64,000 nucleotides of DNA from Phytophthora sp. 'mugwort' (taxonomy: Eukaryota > Oomycota > Peronosporomycetes > Peronosporales > Peronosporaceae): the NCBI GenBank assembly GCA_033558025.1, contig JAUCEF010000017.1:4216001-4280000 (forward strand), read 5' to 3'. The position numbers were made by a program, and so were the translations under genes. The notes under the pieces were generated by a model. The model did no database searches. It was given only the letters and a program-made list of their open reading frames with translations, and was not told the origin of the DNA. The stretch's first letter is position 1, and every line of letters starts with the position of its first letter. This document shows positions 23,594 to 34,887 of the stretch, one piece after another.

Positions 23594-24424
23594 CTACAGG
23601 CGCGTGCCTGCGTCCCAAAGCCTTAAGAACTCCCTCTCCTGCATCCCTCGCACGTCATCGTCGTCCTCCTCGTCCGTAAACATGAGCTCATCGTCAGCGT
23701 CGAGGAGCTCCTCCAGGAACGGATGTTTGTCCGTCAGCGCAGAGATGTCCCAGTGCCCGCGTCTGGCCAGATACTCGACGAAACCCATCTTGCCCACGCA
23801 ATCGCTCTTGCGGTTGGTCGCGAGCCACCTGGCCACATCTTGACGGCCGGCATTAATGGCGTTCACCATGGCCGACTGGGAACAGCCTTCATCCCTGTGT
23901 GTGTGCAGCCACCGGATCACGTCCAGGTGGCCGTATGTGGCCGCGTTGTCCATTGCGTAGTGCGTGGCGCCCTCCTTCCGGTTGGAATGGAGCCACTTAA
24001 CTACGTTCAAGTGGCCGTATTGGGCCGCAAAATCGATTGCGTTTGTGCTGCATCCCTCGTTCCTGTTCTCATGGAGCCACTGCACAATCTCGAGATGGCC
24101 GTTACAGGCCGCCATGTCCATTGCGTCTGTTGTGCAGCCCTCACTCCGGTGCTCGTGCAGCCACTTGACCACGTCCAAGTGGCCGAACTCCGCAGCTGAG
24201 TCCATAGCCTCCCGGCAGCAGCGCTGGAACCTGTTCGGGTTGCGCCGACTTAACCGCTGCACCAGGTACAAATGGCCGGCGAGTGATGCGCGCATCAGGT
24301 CCCATTTGGGTGACAGGTCCAGGAACGCGTTCACGTGCTCCAGCACGAGGTCGTTGGCGGCGTCGAAGCGATCGCACACGGCCGCCACGGCCGGCGAGAT
24401 GTCCACGGCTATCGATTGGGGCAT
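23594..24424 (-). CDS. Ankyrin-repeat protein, 276 residues, single exon
   Basis: The protein has at least five tandem ankyrin repeats of the W-L-H-x-x-R-x-E-G-C type common in oomycete multigene families (A-M-D-x-A-A-x-x-G-H-L-x-V-V-K-W-L-H). The N-terminal 50 residues are helical and unassigned. The C-terminus is very acidic (D-E-E-D-D-D-D) and likely unstructured. No signal peptide, membrane helix or catalytic domain is visible, so it probably acts as a binding scaffold inside the cell. Repeats in this subfamily are near-identical, which fits expansion by duplication; a broken relative lies just downstream. Its 5' end faces that of the TRP-like gene, with 378 bp between the start codons. 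Confidence 0.8.
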   Translation of the reverse strand: MPQSIAVDISPAVAAVCDRFDAANDLVLEHVNAFLDLSPKWDLMRASLAGHLYLVQRLSRRNPNRFQRCCREAMDSAAEFGHLDVVKWLHEHRSEGCTTDAMDMAACNGHLEIVQWLHENRNEGCSTNAIDFAAQYGHLNVVKWLHSNRKEGATHYAMDNAATYGHLDVIRWLHTHRDEGCSQSAMVNAINAGRQDVARWLATNRKSDCVGKMGFVEYLARRGHWDISALTDKHPFLEELLDADDELMFTDEEDDDDVRGMQEREFLRLWDAGTRL

Positions 24425-24802
24425 GGACGGAAGGAAGGCGGCAAGGCAAGTGGCCCGGACGTTTCAGATCGAGGAATGAGCATATACCTACCAGTCGTAA
24501 GCCCTGCCGGCGTGTTTAACTGCCATAACCGCCGTCGTTACTAATCGCTGCGACGCTGCTTCGACGTTTGGCTACCCTTTTCTAACTCGCCTGCTGTTGC
24601 AGCCCTTATTTCAAGGCCTAAAACCGGGTCTATCGGATTGCCAACCGTATACCCTTCTTAAACCAATTCATAACGGTTTTATGAACAGCCTCAGCGATTA
24701 TGTATTTCGACCTGTCATCAAGCACGACAGCGTGTTGAAGTTGCGGCTGGCACACAACACCAAGAGGCACATTCTGTGGGCTGAGATGAGAAGCTTTGTT
24801 TT

Positions 24803-27052
24803 ATGGAGGACATTGCCCAGACATGGCGCTTCCTGCCCGACGCGGCCTTCGATGCTCTGGTGGCCCAGATACTGTGAGTGCCTTATTTTCCGCCCGGCCC
24901 ATGCTGGCCACGTCACTAACCCCATGTATCATTCCATCCTTCACCCACCAGCGTCGAGCCCCAAGCGGCACACGACGCCCCGTTAGTGCGTCGGCAAGAC
25001 GACGGATCCACGCTCCTACATGTCGTGTCCGGATGGAAAAACTCGGAGCCGATCGTGCGCGACCTGCTGGAAGCCGGCGTTCCCCCAGACGTCCGCGTAC
25101 GCCAAAAACATTTTTTTAAATATTTCATCCATGATTGCTACTAATAATTTATTTATCATGTGTAGGACGACTCCGGGTGGACCCCGTTGCTGGAGGCAGC
25201 ACAGGAGGGGCAATTCGCAGTGTGTCAAGCTTTACTGGAGTTAGGGGCCACCCCAGACCTGGCGTGCGGACACGTGACCCCGCTTCATGCCGCCGTCGAG
25301 GTGGGCAATGAAGAGATGGTGCGGTGGCTGCTACGTCAGCCTGGGACGTGGCCGAGGCGATACGACGGTGAGTTCTTTGCCTTTCTGCTGGACAAAGCGC
25401 CGGGAGCAGTGATGGAGTACCTGGATGTGTTCGCTACGGTGCTGAATCACTCGCATAAAGGGTACGAGGCGGTCAAGTACACGGACCTGAGAATACTTTA
25501 CGGAGAACCGACGGTTCCTGTGCGGGATACAGCGCTTGCATTGGTCGCGGAGAGCTCTGCTGCTCATACGATCTTGTCACATCGACTGATGAGGTTAATA
25601 TTGCATACGAAATGGCACAGCTTTGCACATGCTATGTTCCGACGAGAGCTTGCCGCGTACACGTTGCTGGTGACAAGCTACTTTATCCCGACAGTCTGGG
25701 GCAGTCCGGACTGGATCCATATGGAAACCACAGTCGACAAAATGGTGGCTGCTCTGCGCTTTATCTCATGGTTGCTGAGTATTTTCTTACTTCTTCAGGT
25801 TGAGCGAAGCGAGTGTCGAGGAGAAGGTGTGCGAAGGTACTTTGCGTCATTCTGGAATTGGATCGGGGTATTTACCTATGTGGCTATTATGTGCTCGATT
25901 CCGCTGGAGTTTGTGGCGTTCTCCGAGTTGACACAGCAAGCGCGAAACAGCGTCCTTGCTCTGATTATAGTTTGCTTGTGGGTCAATCTGCTGCAGTTTC
26001 TACAAATGTCGCGGGATAGCGGACTAATTATCGCTATGATGGTGCACATGGTGAAGGACATTTATCGATTCTTCTTGCTGTACTCTGTCTTTCTATTGGG
26101 CTTCAGTGGGGCTTTCTACCTGCTACTGGGAGGAACCAGCGGATACGAAACTTTTACTACTTCCTTCATCACCGTCTACCTCATGCTCTACGGTCAACTT
26201 ACGTACGACAATTTCAAAGCCGCTAAAGGATATACTTGGTACACGAGCAATTTTTTGCTCCTCGTGCACCTACTGAGTGCTGTAGTTGTGCTGCTCAATA
26301 TTCTCTTAGCCATGATGGCTACGACGTACGCAGAGGTATGGGACGCTGCTGAGGCTGAGGCCTTACAATCACATGCGCAAGCAATTGTACGTCTTGAAAA
26401 GGCCCTTACGCCAAAAGCTCGTCGCGAAAAGTTCCTCCAGCTACTTGCTGTGTCCAAAGTTAACACAAGGAGTACAAGAGAGCGACAATACGTCGTACAG
26501 AACACGGAAGAAATAGACGAGAATATGTCAACGAGCGCTCGAGCAACAAGAAGACAAAACATTATACTTGGTGTAACGAATAAAATGAGGCGAATCTCGC
26601 TCGTGAACAAGCCTCCAGCTCAGTCGATTCAAGCAGCCAAGTCTCAACAAAGTCGGGTTGTACCTGTTGCCGAGCCAACTCATGATGAGCTTGAACAGCC
26701 CGTGCAAGAATCATTTCCTACACTGAAAACTATTGATCGAAAGGCCTCACGCATCGCGATTCATGAACTTGCAAGGGACGTTGTTGCCCTCAACATGGCA
26801 ATGAAGCAGCTTGTTCTCAGTGCTCTGGAAGACGGGGTTCGTTACGAAGTACCAAAGAAGTCAACCCGAGGACAAGGGCAAAAGGATGAGATGCTGCAGC
26901 AACAATTAGTCCAAGCGCAGCAAAATCGACAGCAACAACAACAGTTTACAGACCTTCAAGCACAAGTGGAACAACTTACTGCCGCGATCACGAACCTTCA
27001 AGCCTCAATTCTTACCAACCGAATCCGAGGGCCACCGATACCAAAGTATTGA
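24803..27052 (+). CDS. Ankyrin-TRP-like cation channel
   Basis: Three exons are inferred: 24803-24873, 24952-25096 and 25166-27052 (introns 78 and 69 bp), giving about 700 residues. Residues 35-135 form ankyrin repeats (G-S-T-L-L-H-V; D-D-S-G-W-T-P-L-L-E-A-A; T-P-L-H-A-A-V). Six hydrophobic helices follow at about 235-250, 268-283, 304-323, 333-353, 371-393 and 435-458, with a pore-like segment (T-x-x-F-I-T-V-Y-L-M-L-Y-G) between the last two. This is the TRP/polycystin-like plan: short ankyrin domain, six helices, long cytosolic tail. The tail ends in a Gln-rich coiled coil that could assemble tetramers. Ion selectivity and gating cannot be read from the sequence. It ends 57 bp from the convergent polo-like kinase gene. 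Confidence 0.8.
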
Positions 27053-27108
27053 CATGACAATTTATAATTACGCGCTATGTCTACAATCTCCTCGTAAGCT
27101 ATACTACT

Positions 27109-29663
27109 TTACTTTTGCTCTGTTGTCCGCACCATTTGCTGCAGCATGTCTTTCGCATAGCGCAAGCGTTTGGCTAGATCGGGTCGCTCTGACGTGAGAA
27201 TCGCCGTTGACGACGAGAAAACTGCCAAGTCACCCTCACGGTTCAAATAGGTCACAACGCGAGCGTTTGCGGAGAGCATGAGCTTCGACTTGTCGAAGAA
27301 GTTGAATTGAATTGTGCTGTTGGAGAGCTGGAAGAGCACCGCATGACGTGTCTTGACCCACTTCTTCACGAACACCATCGTTTGAGCAGCTCCATCGCCG
27401 CTGCTGCTTCCAAGAACGCTGTTATCCGTGCCAACGTCGCGAGATGATAGCACAATAGACCGTGCAAGCTGGCTCTCAAGTGTATCTGCCTCGTCATTCT
27501 CCGCACGAGCGTCCACCAAATACCCTTTGAAGTGGCCAAGAAGCGTCACCTTCTTGTTGATCGACGGGTCGTAGTTATCCATTGTGCAACGCACACGTGC
27601 TTCTGGTCCAGGATTATGACTACTTTGACGCTCAATGTACTCGAATACTCTTCCATCAGCTGACGAAATCATCTTACTGGAGTCGTTAAAATACACACCC
27701 GATCCGCCATTTGAGAGCATGTAGCCGATTCCGTACTTTGACGTGTAGTCGACCCATTGAGAGATCCACAACCCGGCAGGAACCAGGGGCTGGATCTCTT
27801 CAGCCTCATCGCGAATTTGCTTCAACTTTTGTGCCTCCGCAACGATACTGGCAGCAGAGGACGACGCACTCAACCTCTTCTCACCGTCGCTCGCACTTCT
27901 GCTGTGCTCTTGAAGGTAAAAGAACCGAGATAATGACTTAAATGCTTCTTCCAGAACATTTTGAGGTGGAGCAGAGGTCTCCAACGCTTCCGTATGTGCC
28001 AATCTTTCAGCCGCAGTGCTAGTATGTCTTCGACTGGAAGAAGAAAAGCCCGAAGTTCTCCCTGAACCGTCACGCTTATAAGCAGGAGGCATCGTCTGCG
28101 CCAGTGACGGTGAAGCCCCCGGGTCAGAAGCACGCTGGGCATGAGTAATCACATCTCGCGTCCTTAAAGGATATCTCTTCAACGCTGCTGGCGGCGGCGG
28201 AACTCTTACTACAGTTGAGTTCGCAAAACGTTCGCTGTCACTGTGTCGAGTAGCGAACGAATGAGACTTGCACGATGGTGGTGTAACCAATAGCGCGGTC
28301 CTAGGCAGAGTCGCCGGCACGAACTCATCAGCCAAGAATGGGTGCTTCATAATCTGCTCTAGAGATGGTCGTGCGCCCGGGTCACTGCGTAGAATACCTC
28401 GAATAAGTGATTGTGCCGAGCGCGACACATGCGCAGTCTCGGGAAAATCGTACTGGTTGGCACGAATACGTTTGTAGGTGGCTTTGACGTCATCTGTTTC
28501 GAAAGGTGGCCGCCCGACCAGCAAAGTGTACATGACAACACCCGTCGACCAAATGTCGACTTCAAAACTGTGTCCATCGCCTCGCTGTCCGCTCAATATT
28601 TCGGGCGCAATGTAGTTAGGCGTGCCACACATCGTACGCTTGCGATCTTCTGGGTTATCAAGTCGAGTGGCGAGTCCAAAGTCTCCGATTTTCAGCCGCA
28701 TGTCCGACGTGAGGAATAAATTACCCAATTTCAGGTCGCGATGGATGACCAAATTCTCATGCAAATACGTCAGTCCTTCCACGAGCTGGCACATGTAAAA
28801 TCTCACTTCACTCTCGGACAACCGCTTCCTCCTCCGCATTAAGTCCGACATCGACTGGTTGCGACACAGCTCCAGTAGAATGTACGCATTGTCCGAGTCC
28901 TCAAAGAAGTGTTCGAACTGTACAACTTGCGGGTGATGCAGCGACTTGTGGATCTTGATCTCCGATGTAAACTAAAATAAAAATAAAAAATCCGAGAAAG
29001 TACAGTATGGTCATAAAGCTCAGTCAGCACCTCCCTTCACGTCCTCTTCAACCGACACATTGCACTCACTTTCTGTTTGGCCTTGGGCTTCACCAACGAA
29101 CTCTTTGCCACCACTTTGCCAGCGTAAATCTTCCCCGTCTGTTCGCATTTCAACTCATAACACCGAGCGAACCCTCCCTAAACAGCATTATGAGTCACAG
29201 ATCAGCACCAAAGCAGCAGCCGTCCCCCAGTCTCTAAAAAATACGCCCACACCTTGCCCAGGAACTTGCCCTTGTGGTATGTGCGCGTCTTGACGTAGCC
29301 ACGGTCGTCCAAATAGGCCTCGAGGATCTGGTCAGGCACGACCGGCTGCGGCGTCGGCTCTTTCTTCTTCTTCTGCACAGCTGGGGCCGGCGGGGGCTCG
29401 GCACCGACTGGACGCTCCATCTCCACGTTATCATCCTGGTCGTTGGCCGGAAGCGTGTGACTGGGGCTTGCCGACGCCCCGTTACCTCGGCGACTCTGCA
29501 CGAGCTTAAACCGGTCACTGTCGTACACACGGCGCGAAGCATCGCTGCTGCGACGCAGCTTTGCCCGCATCGTGGACGTCGTGGGCTGGTTGCCACCGGC
29601 CGCTGTGTTCTCCTTGTCCCCGGGGGTCAGCAACTCCGTCGGGTCACGCGCCTGCATCGTCAT
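27109..29663 (-). CDS. PLK: Polo-like kinase (PLK)
   Basis: Three exons (29663-29253, 29177-29070, 28971-27109; introns 75 and 98 bp) give about 793 residues. The Gly loop F-L-G-K-G-G-F-A-R-C-Y is formed across the first splice, then A-G-K-V-V-A-K (VAxK Lys), H-R-D-L-K-L-G-N, D-F-G, and the PLK activation loop R-K-R-T-M-C-G-T-P-N-Y-I-A-P-E with its conserved Thr. Two polo boxes follow: S-Q-W-V-D-Y-T-S-K-Y-G-I-G-Y with the phosphopeptide-pincer Trp, and a second box where the His-x-Lys pair of human PLK1 reads Lys-Ser-Lys. PLKs control mitotic entry, spindle poles and, in many lineages, basal-body duplication. The N-terminal ~110 residues before the kinase domain are low-complexity. Which PLK subtype it corresponds to needs a tree. 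Confidence 0.9.
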
Positions 29664-30039
29664 GGCCGCTTGGAGTTCAGATATTCAAACTGTGAGCCTG
29701 AATTCAAAAGTACCGTACAAAAATTGGGGGCGCCGATCGTTTGAAATAACCGTACTTAGTAGAGATATTTTGCTTGAAGCGTGGCACTGGTAAATTGTAT
29801 TATGCCTTTCCCATATTTTGTCTAATTCAGATGTTTTTCTTGCAAAGGCATTTTTTTAATTCTGACCTCGCCTCAGTTTTACAGTACGATTTTATGTGCA
29901 CAAAAGTCAGCTTTAGCACGCCAACCATCAAGCCTCCACTAACCAACCAATCTCCCGTTTGCTGACTGCTTGGTCGCCATTCTGACTTCGTAAGGAAAAA
30001 TGTAGATACTACGGCCGCTCTCGCTGAAAGAAATGACTT
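29664..30039. other. Intergenic region upstream of the polo-like kinase
   Basis: No gene is recognised. The part next to 29663 should hold the kinase promoter; no clear initiator motif was found. The distal part merges into the transposase relic. Confidence 0.4.
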
Positions 30040-30953
30040 TTTCTTTTGGTCTGAGGTAGCGTGCGCGAGGTGGTACCAAAGGTTCTTACTGACAGGCAAT
30101 ATAGAAAAGAAAGTGGCTGCTGCGAAGAGGTCAAGATGGCCAGAAGCGGTGTACGTTTGTATCCGATTATGTAGAGAATCATGCATGTTTCTATTTTGAA
30201 GAGCTTCGCGAAGCTATTCTGGCAAACTTTCCTAGCGGACTCTGCTTATCGGATGCGACAATTTGTCGTGCACTGCGTTCGACCTTGGTTTGACTCGTGA
30301 AACGTTAACAAAGCGGGCTCATGAGTGTCTCCCCCGCGAACGCGGGGAGTTTATCTCTCGGCTCAGGCCCTTTTACAGCGGATCTGACCAGCTTGTGTTA
30401 GTAGATGAACGTCAAAAGACGGAAGGTAATATGGAGCTTCATATCTACGGTACCACTAGTATCTTACCATCCATCATAGTTTTTGTTAATATGGCCAGGT
30501 CTGTGTTACGTCAGCGAGGATGGTCTGTCTGCAACACACCTGTTAATGTGAGTGTTCCATTCGCTCGAGGAAAACAGGCCTCTGTTTTGGCCGCAATGGA
30601 CGTCACTGGATTCTCGCGTGGGGATGGTTGAGGATACTTTTACAAAACGTAACTTCCACAATGTCTTCAAGAACAAGATCGTTCCCTTCCTCAACCCATG
30701 GCTGTTGCCACGCTCATGTGTACTAGATAACGTCAAGATTCACATGTACAAAGAGTTTCAAGATTTAATCCACGCTACAGGAGCTCTACTATTCTTCCTG
30801 CCCCCTACACTCCTAACCTGAGTCCGATCGAAGTCGGGTTCTCCCTTTTGAAGCGTTGGCTTCAGCATCACGCCAACTCAGCTTTCCGCGAAGCCCCAAA
30901 AGAAGTTTTGAAGGCTGTCATGTACACCTGCACGAAGAACAGTAGACAGTAGG
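30040..30953 (+). pseudogene. Broken DDE_3-type transposase
   Basis: The plus strand reads, with at least three frameshifts (near 30165, 30290 and 30800) and an insertion near 30415, as a transposase of the DDE_3/IS630-Tc1-like type common in oomycetes. It starts with a helix-turn-helix region (A-R-W-Y-Q-R-F-L-L-T-G-N-I) and L-T-R-E-T-L-T-K-R-A. The catalytic core follows: a first acidic block (Q-L-V-L-V-D-E), a second (V-L-D-N-V-K-I-H) and the third with its Glu (S-P-I-E-V-G-F-S-L-L-K-R-W). The protein cannot be made from this copy. Terminal inverted repeats were not identified. Confidence 0.75.
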
Positions 30954-31068
30954 GTTAAGCTTGTATAGCCATTGTGGATATCAAACGAACGAAATAAACT
31001 TACCAGCTAATTAGCATTTGCGAGTAGATTGCTAGTCATCATCGCCTGCTCCCGGGTGGTCCACGTCT

Positions 31069-31797
31069 TCAATCGCCTTTTTGAGAGTGCGGCCGCCTTT
31101 TCGAGAGCTGCGTGATCTGGGCACACCGGACCCTGTTGAATATATTGAAGACAGGTAGCTCCACTGCATCCCGAATGTCAGATACATTCAAGTAGAGCGG
31201 TACGACAACTCCGTGCATGCGCGCTCGAACAAGACGGTATGCTTCAGCTGCCTCTTGTTGGTGGCGCTGCTCGCTGTCCATGGCTGCAGCTTGGCGGTCA
31301 ATGAATTGCAGCTGTCTGAATGTAGCATTTTCCGGCACAGATGTCGGTGTGTCTTCGGGTAAACGCGCCTGGCTGATTGCTGCATACCGAGTAGTTGCTG
31401 GGCCGCCTTCACTCTGGTACTCCTCCATGTACGCCGCAACTCGGGGTAACTGCTCCTGAATACGAGAACCGTAGCACGCCGGAGGGACGTAATCGCTGCC
31501 CCCGACGCCGACGAACGTACACGAATAGCAACATCAGAAAGGAAACGCATGACCGTGCTTTCTTAGGCGGGCCTTGTGCCATATCGCCTGCAGCTGATTG
31601 ATGAACTCCTCCGAGTTGCTGGACAACTGCACGTACTTCTTCTGTGGAGCTTTGTTGGTCGGTTTGGCGTACACTGCAGCTGGTTCACTCCAAGTCAAGC
31701 CGTTCGTACTATCAAATATATGCGTTTGATATGCCAATAAATACTGAATAGCCGTCAGCAACCATGAAGGCAAAATCATGGCCTGGTAGCCGGTCAC
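31069..31797 (-). pseudogene. Decayed repeat-borne open frames, unassigned
   Basis: Two minus-strand frames overlap across a probable frameshift near 31550: an upstream one (K-K-Y-V-Q-L-S-S-N-S-E-E-F-I-N-Q-L) and a downstream one rich in Gln and Arg ending with V-V-P-L-Y-L-N-V-S-D-I-R-D-A-V. They read like one former coding sequence of a dispersed repeat. I cannot name the family. A structural protein or DNA-binding protein of a transposon is possible. Confidence 0.35.
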
Positions 31798-31900
31798 GGC
31801 ATGGTGTCAACGGCTCGCCTGCCTTGATTGCTCAAACGGCAAAGAAGCTGAGGTGGAAGCAGTGTAGTAACTGATGCGTCGTCTATAGTTACTATTGCAA

Positions 31901-32106
31901 CAAACGGAACAGCCAGACACCCAGCTGTTAGCTAAATATCGATGAAAGTATCAGTCGCCAAGAGAGAGAAAAATAACAGCATAACATCTCGTTGTCGCGC
32001 ACCCACCTTGCTTTCAGAAACACTTTGCTGCGCGTCGCTGGCCGTGGCCGAGTTGGTCGTGCGTATCCTCAAGCTAATGCAGCAAACGGAACAGCCAGAC
32101 ACCCAG
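31901..32106. repeat. Pair of identical 24-bp direct repeats
   Basis: The segment CAAACGGAACAGCCAGACAC plus CCAG occurs at 31901-31924 and again at 32083-32106, same orientation, 182 bp apart. Flanking bases differ. It may mark the ends of a small insertion or be part of a larger decayed repeat. Confidence 0.7.
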
Positions 32107-32364
32107 TAGTTGGCGCGTACGACGCGAGCGCTCGCATGCATTCCCACGTTGCTTACCTTCAGCAAAGCGACTGGTGCCGAGTCCCCTATCCCTGTACCTG
32201 AGAGTTACTGGTGCCGCAGCTAACGAATTGGCAGATCGTAAGTCGATTCAGCTGGCAAAATCAGAGAAAGGCATAATAAAACGTAAAATTGCTGGAAGCA
32301 CCGTTGTCCTCGGTTAAGTACGTTTATCTGTCCCAACTTTCGTTGCTGAAGATCCAAAGAAAAC

Positions 32365-32628
32365 ATGCCAGGTACTAAGGTGCTTGAAGAGCTCGACGAG
32401 GTTTCATTCCCCGTCTTGAACGGTCGTGCTTCAACCAGCGCGTCTGCGAGAAGATCATGCTTATCGTCGCACGAATTTTTCTCCTCTCGGCAGAACAGAG
32501 ATGGTCGGCAAGCAGTTGTGGATGAACTCGGGGACGCCGTTATAAAGTCTCGCTTTTCAGATCGTGTCGTGACAAGGTTGCTGCTCTGCTCTCCCAAACA
32601 GGAGTTCAGCGGCAAGCTGTCGAGCTAG
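32365..32628 (+). other. Unassigned 87-codon frame
   Basis: This frame starts with ATG and reads as hydrophilic, Ser/Arg-rich protein with no domain I recognise. It lies within decayed repeat DNA and overlaps a longer minus-strand frame (32220-32615). A real gene is unlikely; it is recorded because nothing else occupies the stretch. Confidence 0.15.
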
Positions 32629-32772
32629 TAGTGCTTCTGAAGAACACACGCAGTTGAGCGACTACACCGAAGCATATCGCCAACTGAAGACGTGTTATGC
32701 TGTGAAGCAACAAGCCGCAAAGGATGAGAATAATCGCAAGGCAAAATGGCTCGCCTCAGCTGGTGGAAACTA

Positions 32773-32882
32773 CACGTAAAGCTGCACATAGTACATTGTA
32801 TGTGCTGCACGTAAAGCTGCACATAGTACATTATATGTGCTGCGCGACACGTAAAGCTGCACATAGTACATTGTATGTGCTG
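32773..32882. repeat. Three tandem copies of a 35-bp palindrome-bearing unit
   Basis: Copies start at 32773, 32808 and 32848. Each begins CACGTAAAGCTG and contains GCACATA...TATGTGC, an inverted repeat with a loop of about eight bases (one copy has a substitution). The second and third are separated by a 5-bp spacer. Each unit could fold into a hairpin in RNA or cruciform DNA. They lie in the repeat island between the DDE relic and the LTR element. Confidence 0.8.
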
Positions 32883-32889
32883 CGCGATG

Positions 32890-34556
32890 TAGATCCAAAT
32901 ATCTGGCATGAATTTGTTGATTGGAACGACGCAAAACAGTATCGAGTGCCTCAGATTCTACCGTAAATTCCAGTGGTAAAGAAGATGGTGAGAGTCGAGA
33001 CTAGGTCGATGAAAGAAGAGGTCGGGAGGATAGAAGGGAGCAGGTCATTCCTCGGCAGCGCCTATAGCAGTGACGATCACGAAAACACGAGGTAAGCTAT
33101 GGCATAGTCGCGGAAGGCGAAGACTGCGAGAAAGGAAAATCCAACAGCTCTACCAGACCTCGTCTTCGGGTTAGTAAATTGATGCGAAAAGAAGAGCTGA
33201 TGGAGAAAGAGAGACAACTTCAAGACTCACGAGAGCAAAACATGACCCGGCATGCAGAGGGATTGGTCAGTCGGAAAAAGATGTTATTCGAAGGACTAAG
33301 CCGAGGCCGTACTAACGATATTAGCAGCCGACAGTAGCTCAAGCATGAACGTGTCACCAATTCAAGGCGCTAATGGATTTCTTACTTAGGTTTTGAGCTA
33401 GCACCCAAGGCAGCAATAATAAATTTTCTTTCTTCGTATTTGAGGTGATAAAGTGTTTCATTAAACTAGGCGTGCAAAATACTCTTTAAAGGTGGGCGAC
33501 CGCGTCAAAGTAACTAATGGCTACGCTTTGGCGGTTCGCGATAGTCACGCAAATATTCAGGATATCCCCACTTCATAGATCATTCCCACCGCAACGTTTT
33601 GATGGTCAACTTCCGCTTAAAGTCGAGCATAGCCCAATCTCAAATAATGGTTTCAAGGTCCCATTTAACGTTGATTCGAATCCTGCTCATGGACGCACTA
33701 ATGAAATATCTTCTTGTGTTGCACCAATTCGATCCAACGGAGAAGTAACACATCTGATATAAGCACATCCGATATTCCGTACGCAGGAGCACCGTAGGGT
33801 AAATAGTCCTATTAATGGGTGTCAGTAAGATGGTGTTGCGACTGGTGGAGCAGCGTTAAGTTATGAGAGACCCTTCGGTGTGGCCATACATAAGCGTGGT
33901 ATTCCATCGGTGTTGTTATTTCTTGATATTTCGCGCCACAGCAACGTTTGGGACCATTGTACATAGCCCTCTGGTCCACAGAATTATCCGGACGACAAAT
34001 ACGTCGAACGATGCAGTCCATAGGCCCCCAACGTTTAAAAGGGCTCCCCCTTTGGCGTGAACGACAGAAGCAAAATCTCCTAGACCGGTGAAAATTCGAT
34101 CTCAGTCACCAGCAAGAATCGGAGAACATGGAGTTGCTACGTGATCGCCCACATATAGGAAATAGAGCTCAGATTGCTACTGATCGACCATATTTTTCTA
34201 CTAGCTCTTTCCGTTAAAATGTGTAACTTAATCGTTCTAGCATAGTACACAACGCCTATACCACACATACGATAACATTCTCTGGTCGAAAGAAAACGAG
34301 GTAGCCGGAACTTCACCCACAGGTAGCAAATATGCCCCTTGCCATATAATAAAGGTCAATACAGTCCCCCCCCCCTCCCCCGAAAGACTGTTAATGTTGA
34401 AGCGGACAGCAGAAATACGAACTCGAAAAAATCCATTTTTCTTCTTGGCGCATTGAATTGCTAGTGTGCACGCCACCATTCGGGATTTTTTTTTCCATTT
34501 TCGATACCGGAGGCGTCTGCGGCGAATCACTCACACGTCGATGGTGTTGCGCGGCA
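32890..34556. other. Non-coding stretch in repeat island
   Basis: No gene, RNA gene or recognisable transposon domain is seen. Frames are short and stop-rich. A homopolymeric C tract interrupted by one T lies at about 34366-34381. Part of this DNA is the left flank into which the LTR element inserted. Confidence 0.4.
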
Positions 34557-34561
34557 TTTGG
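34557..34561. repeat. Target-site duplication, left copy (TTTGG)
   Basis: TTTGG directly precedes the 5' LTR and recurs at 40407-40411 directly after the 3' LTR. Five-base duplications are typical for Ty3/gypsy integrases. It confirms that both outer ends were placed correctly. Confidence 0.85.
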
Positions 34562-34806
34562 TGTGGCGGCGATGAATCGTCGCACCTCAACGAAACTAAC
34601 CCCAGGCCAAGCGTGCGAAACCAACTCAAAAACCACTCAAGCTGAAGGCTGACGTCCGTTAGGCAACGGACGATTCATTCTTCCCTGTACCCCTACGTAA
34701 CGGATCAGTTTGCATCTTGCAGTACTTCCTATTTAATTGAAGTCAGTCTTTATTTTTCCAAGTCCTCCGCATCCAGACTCCGATCATTCACAGAACACGT
34801 GACAAT
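34562..34806 (+). repeat. 5' long terminal repeat
   Basis: This 245-bp repeat begins TGTG and ends GACA and aligns end to end with 40161-40406. It contains a conserved palindromic block (CGTCCGTTAGGCAACGGACG), which could fold as a hairpin and is slightly changed in the 3' copy. Confidence 0.9.
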
Positions 34807-34887
34807 TGAAATTATAGTGAAAACTATGTACGACCGTATTTGAGGCAACACCATAACCGTTCGGTTAAGTACGAGTTTTCGTGCATG

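Noticed and set aside
32748..32890. CRISPR-like array
   Set aside because: Only three tandem units with no spacers, in a eukaryotic repeat island; they are simple palindromic repeats.
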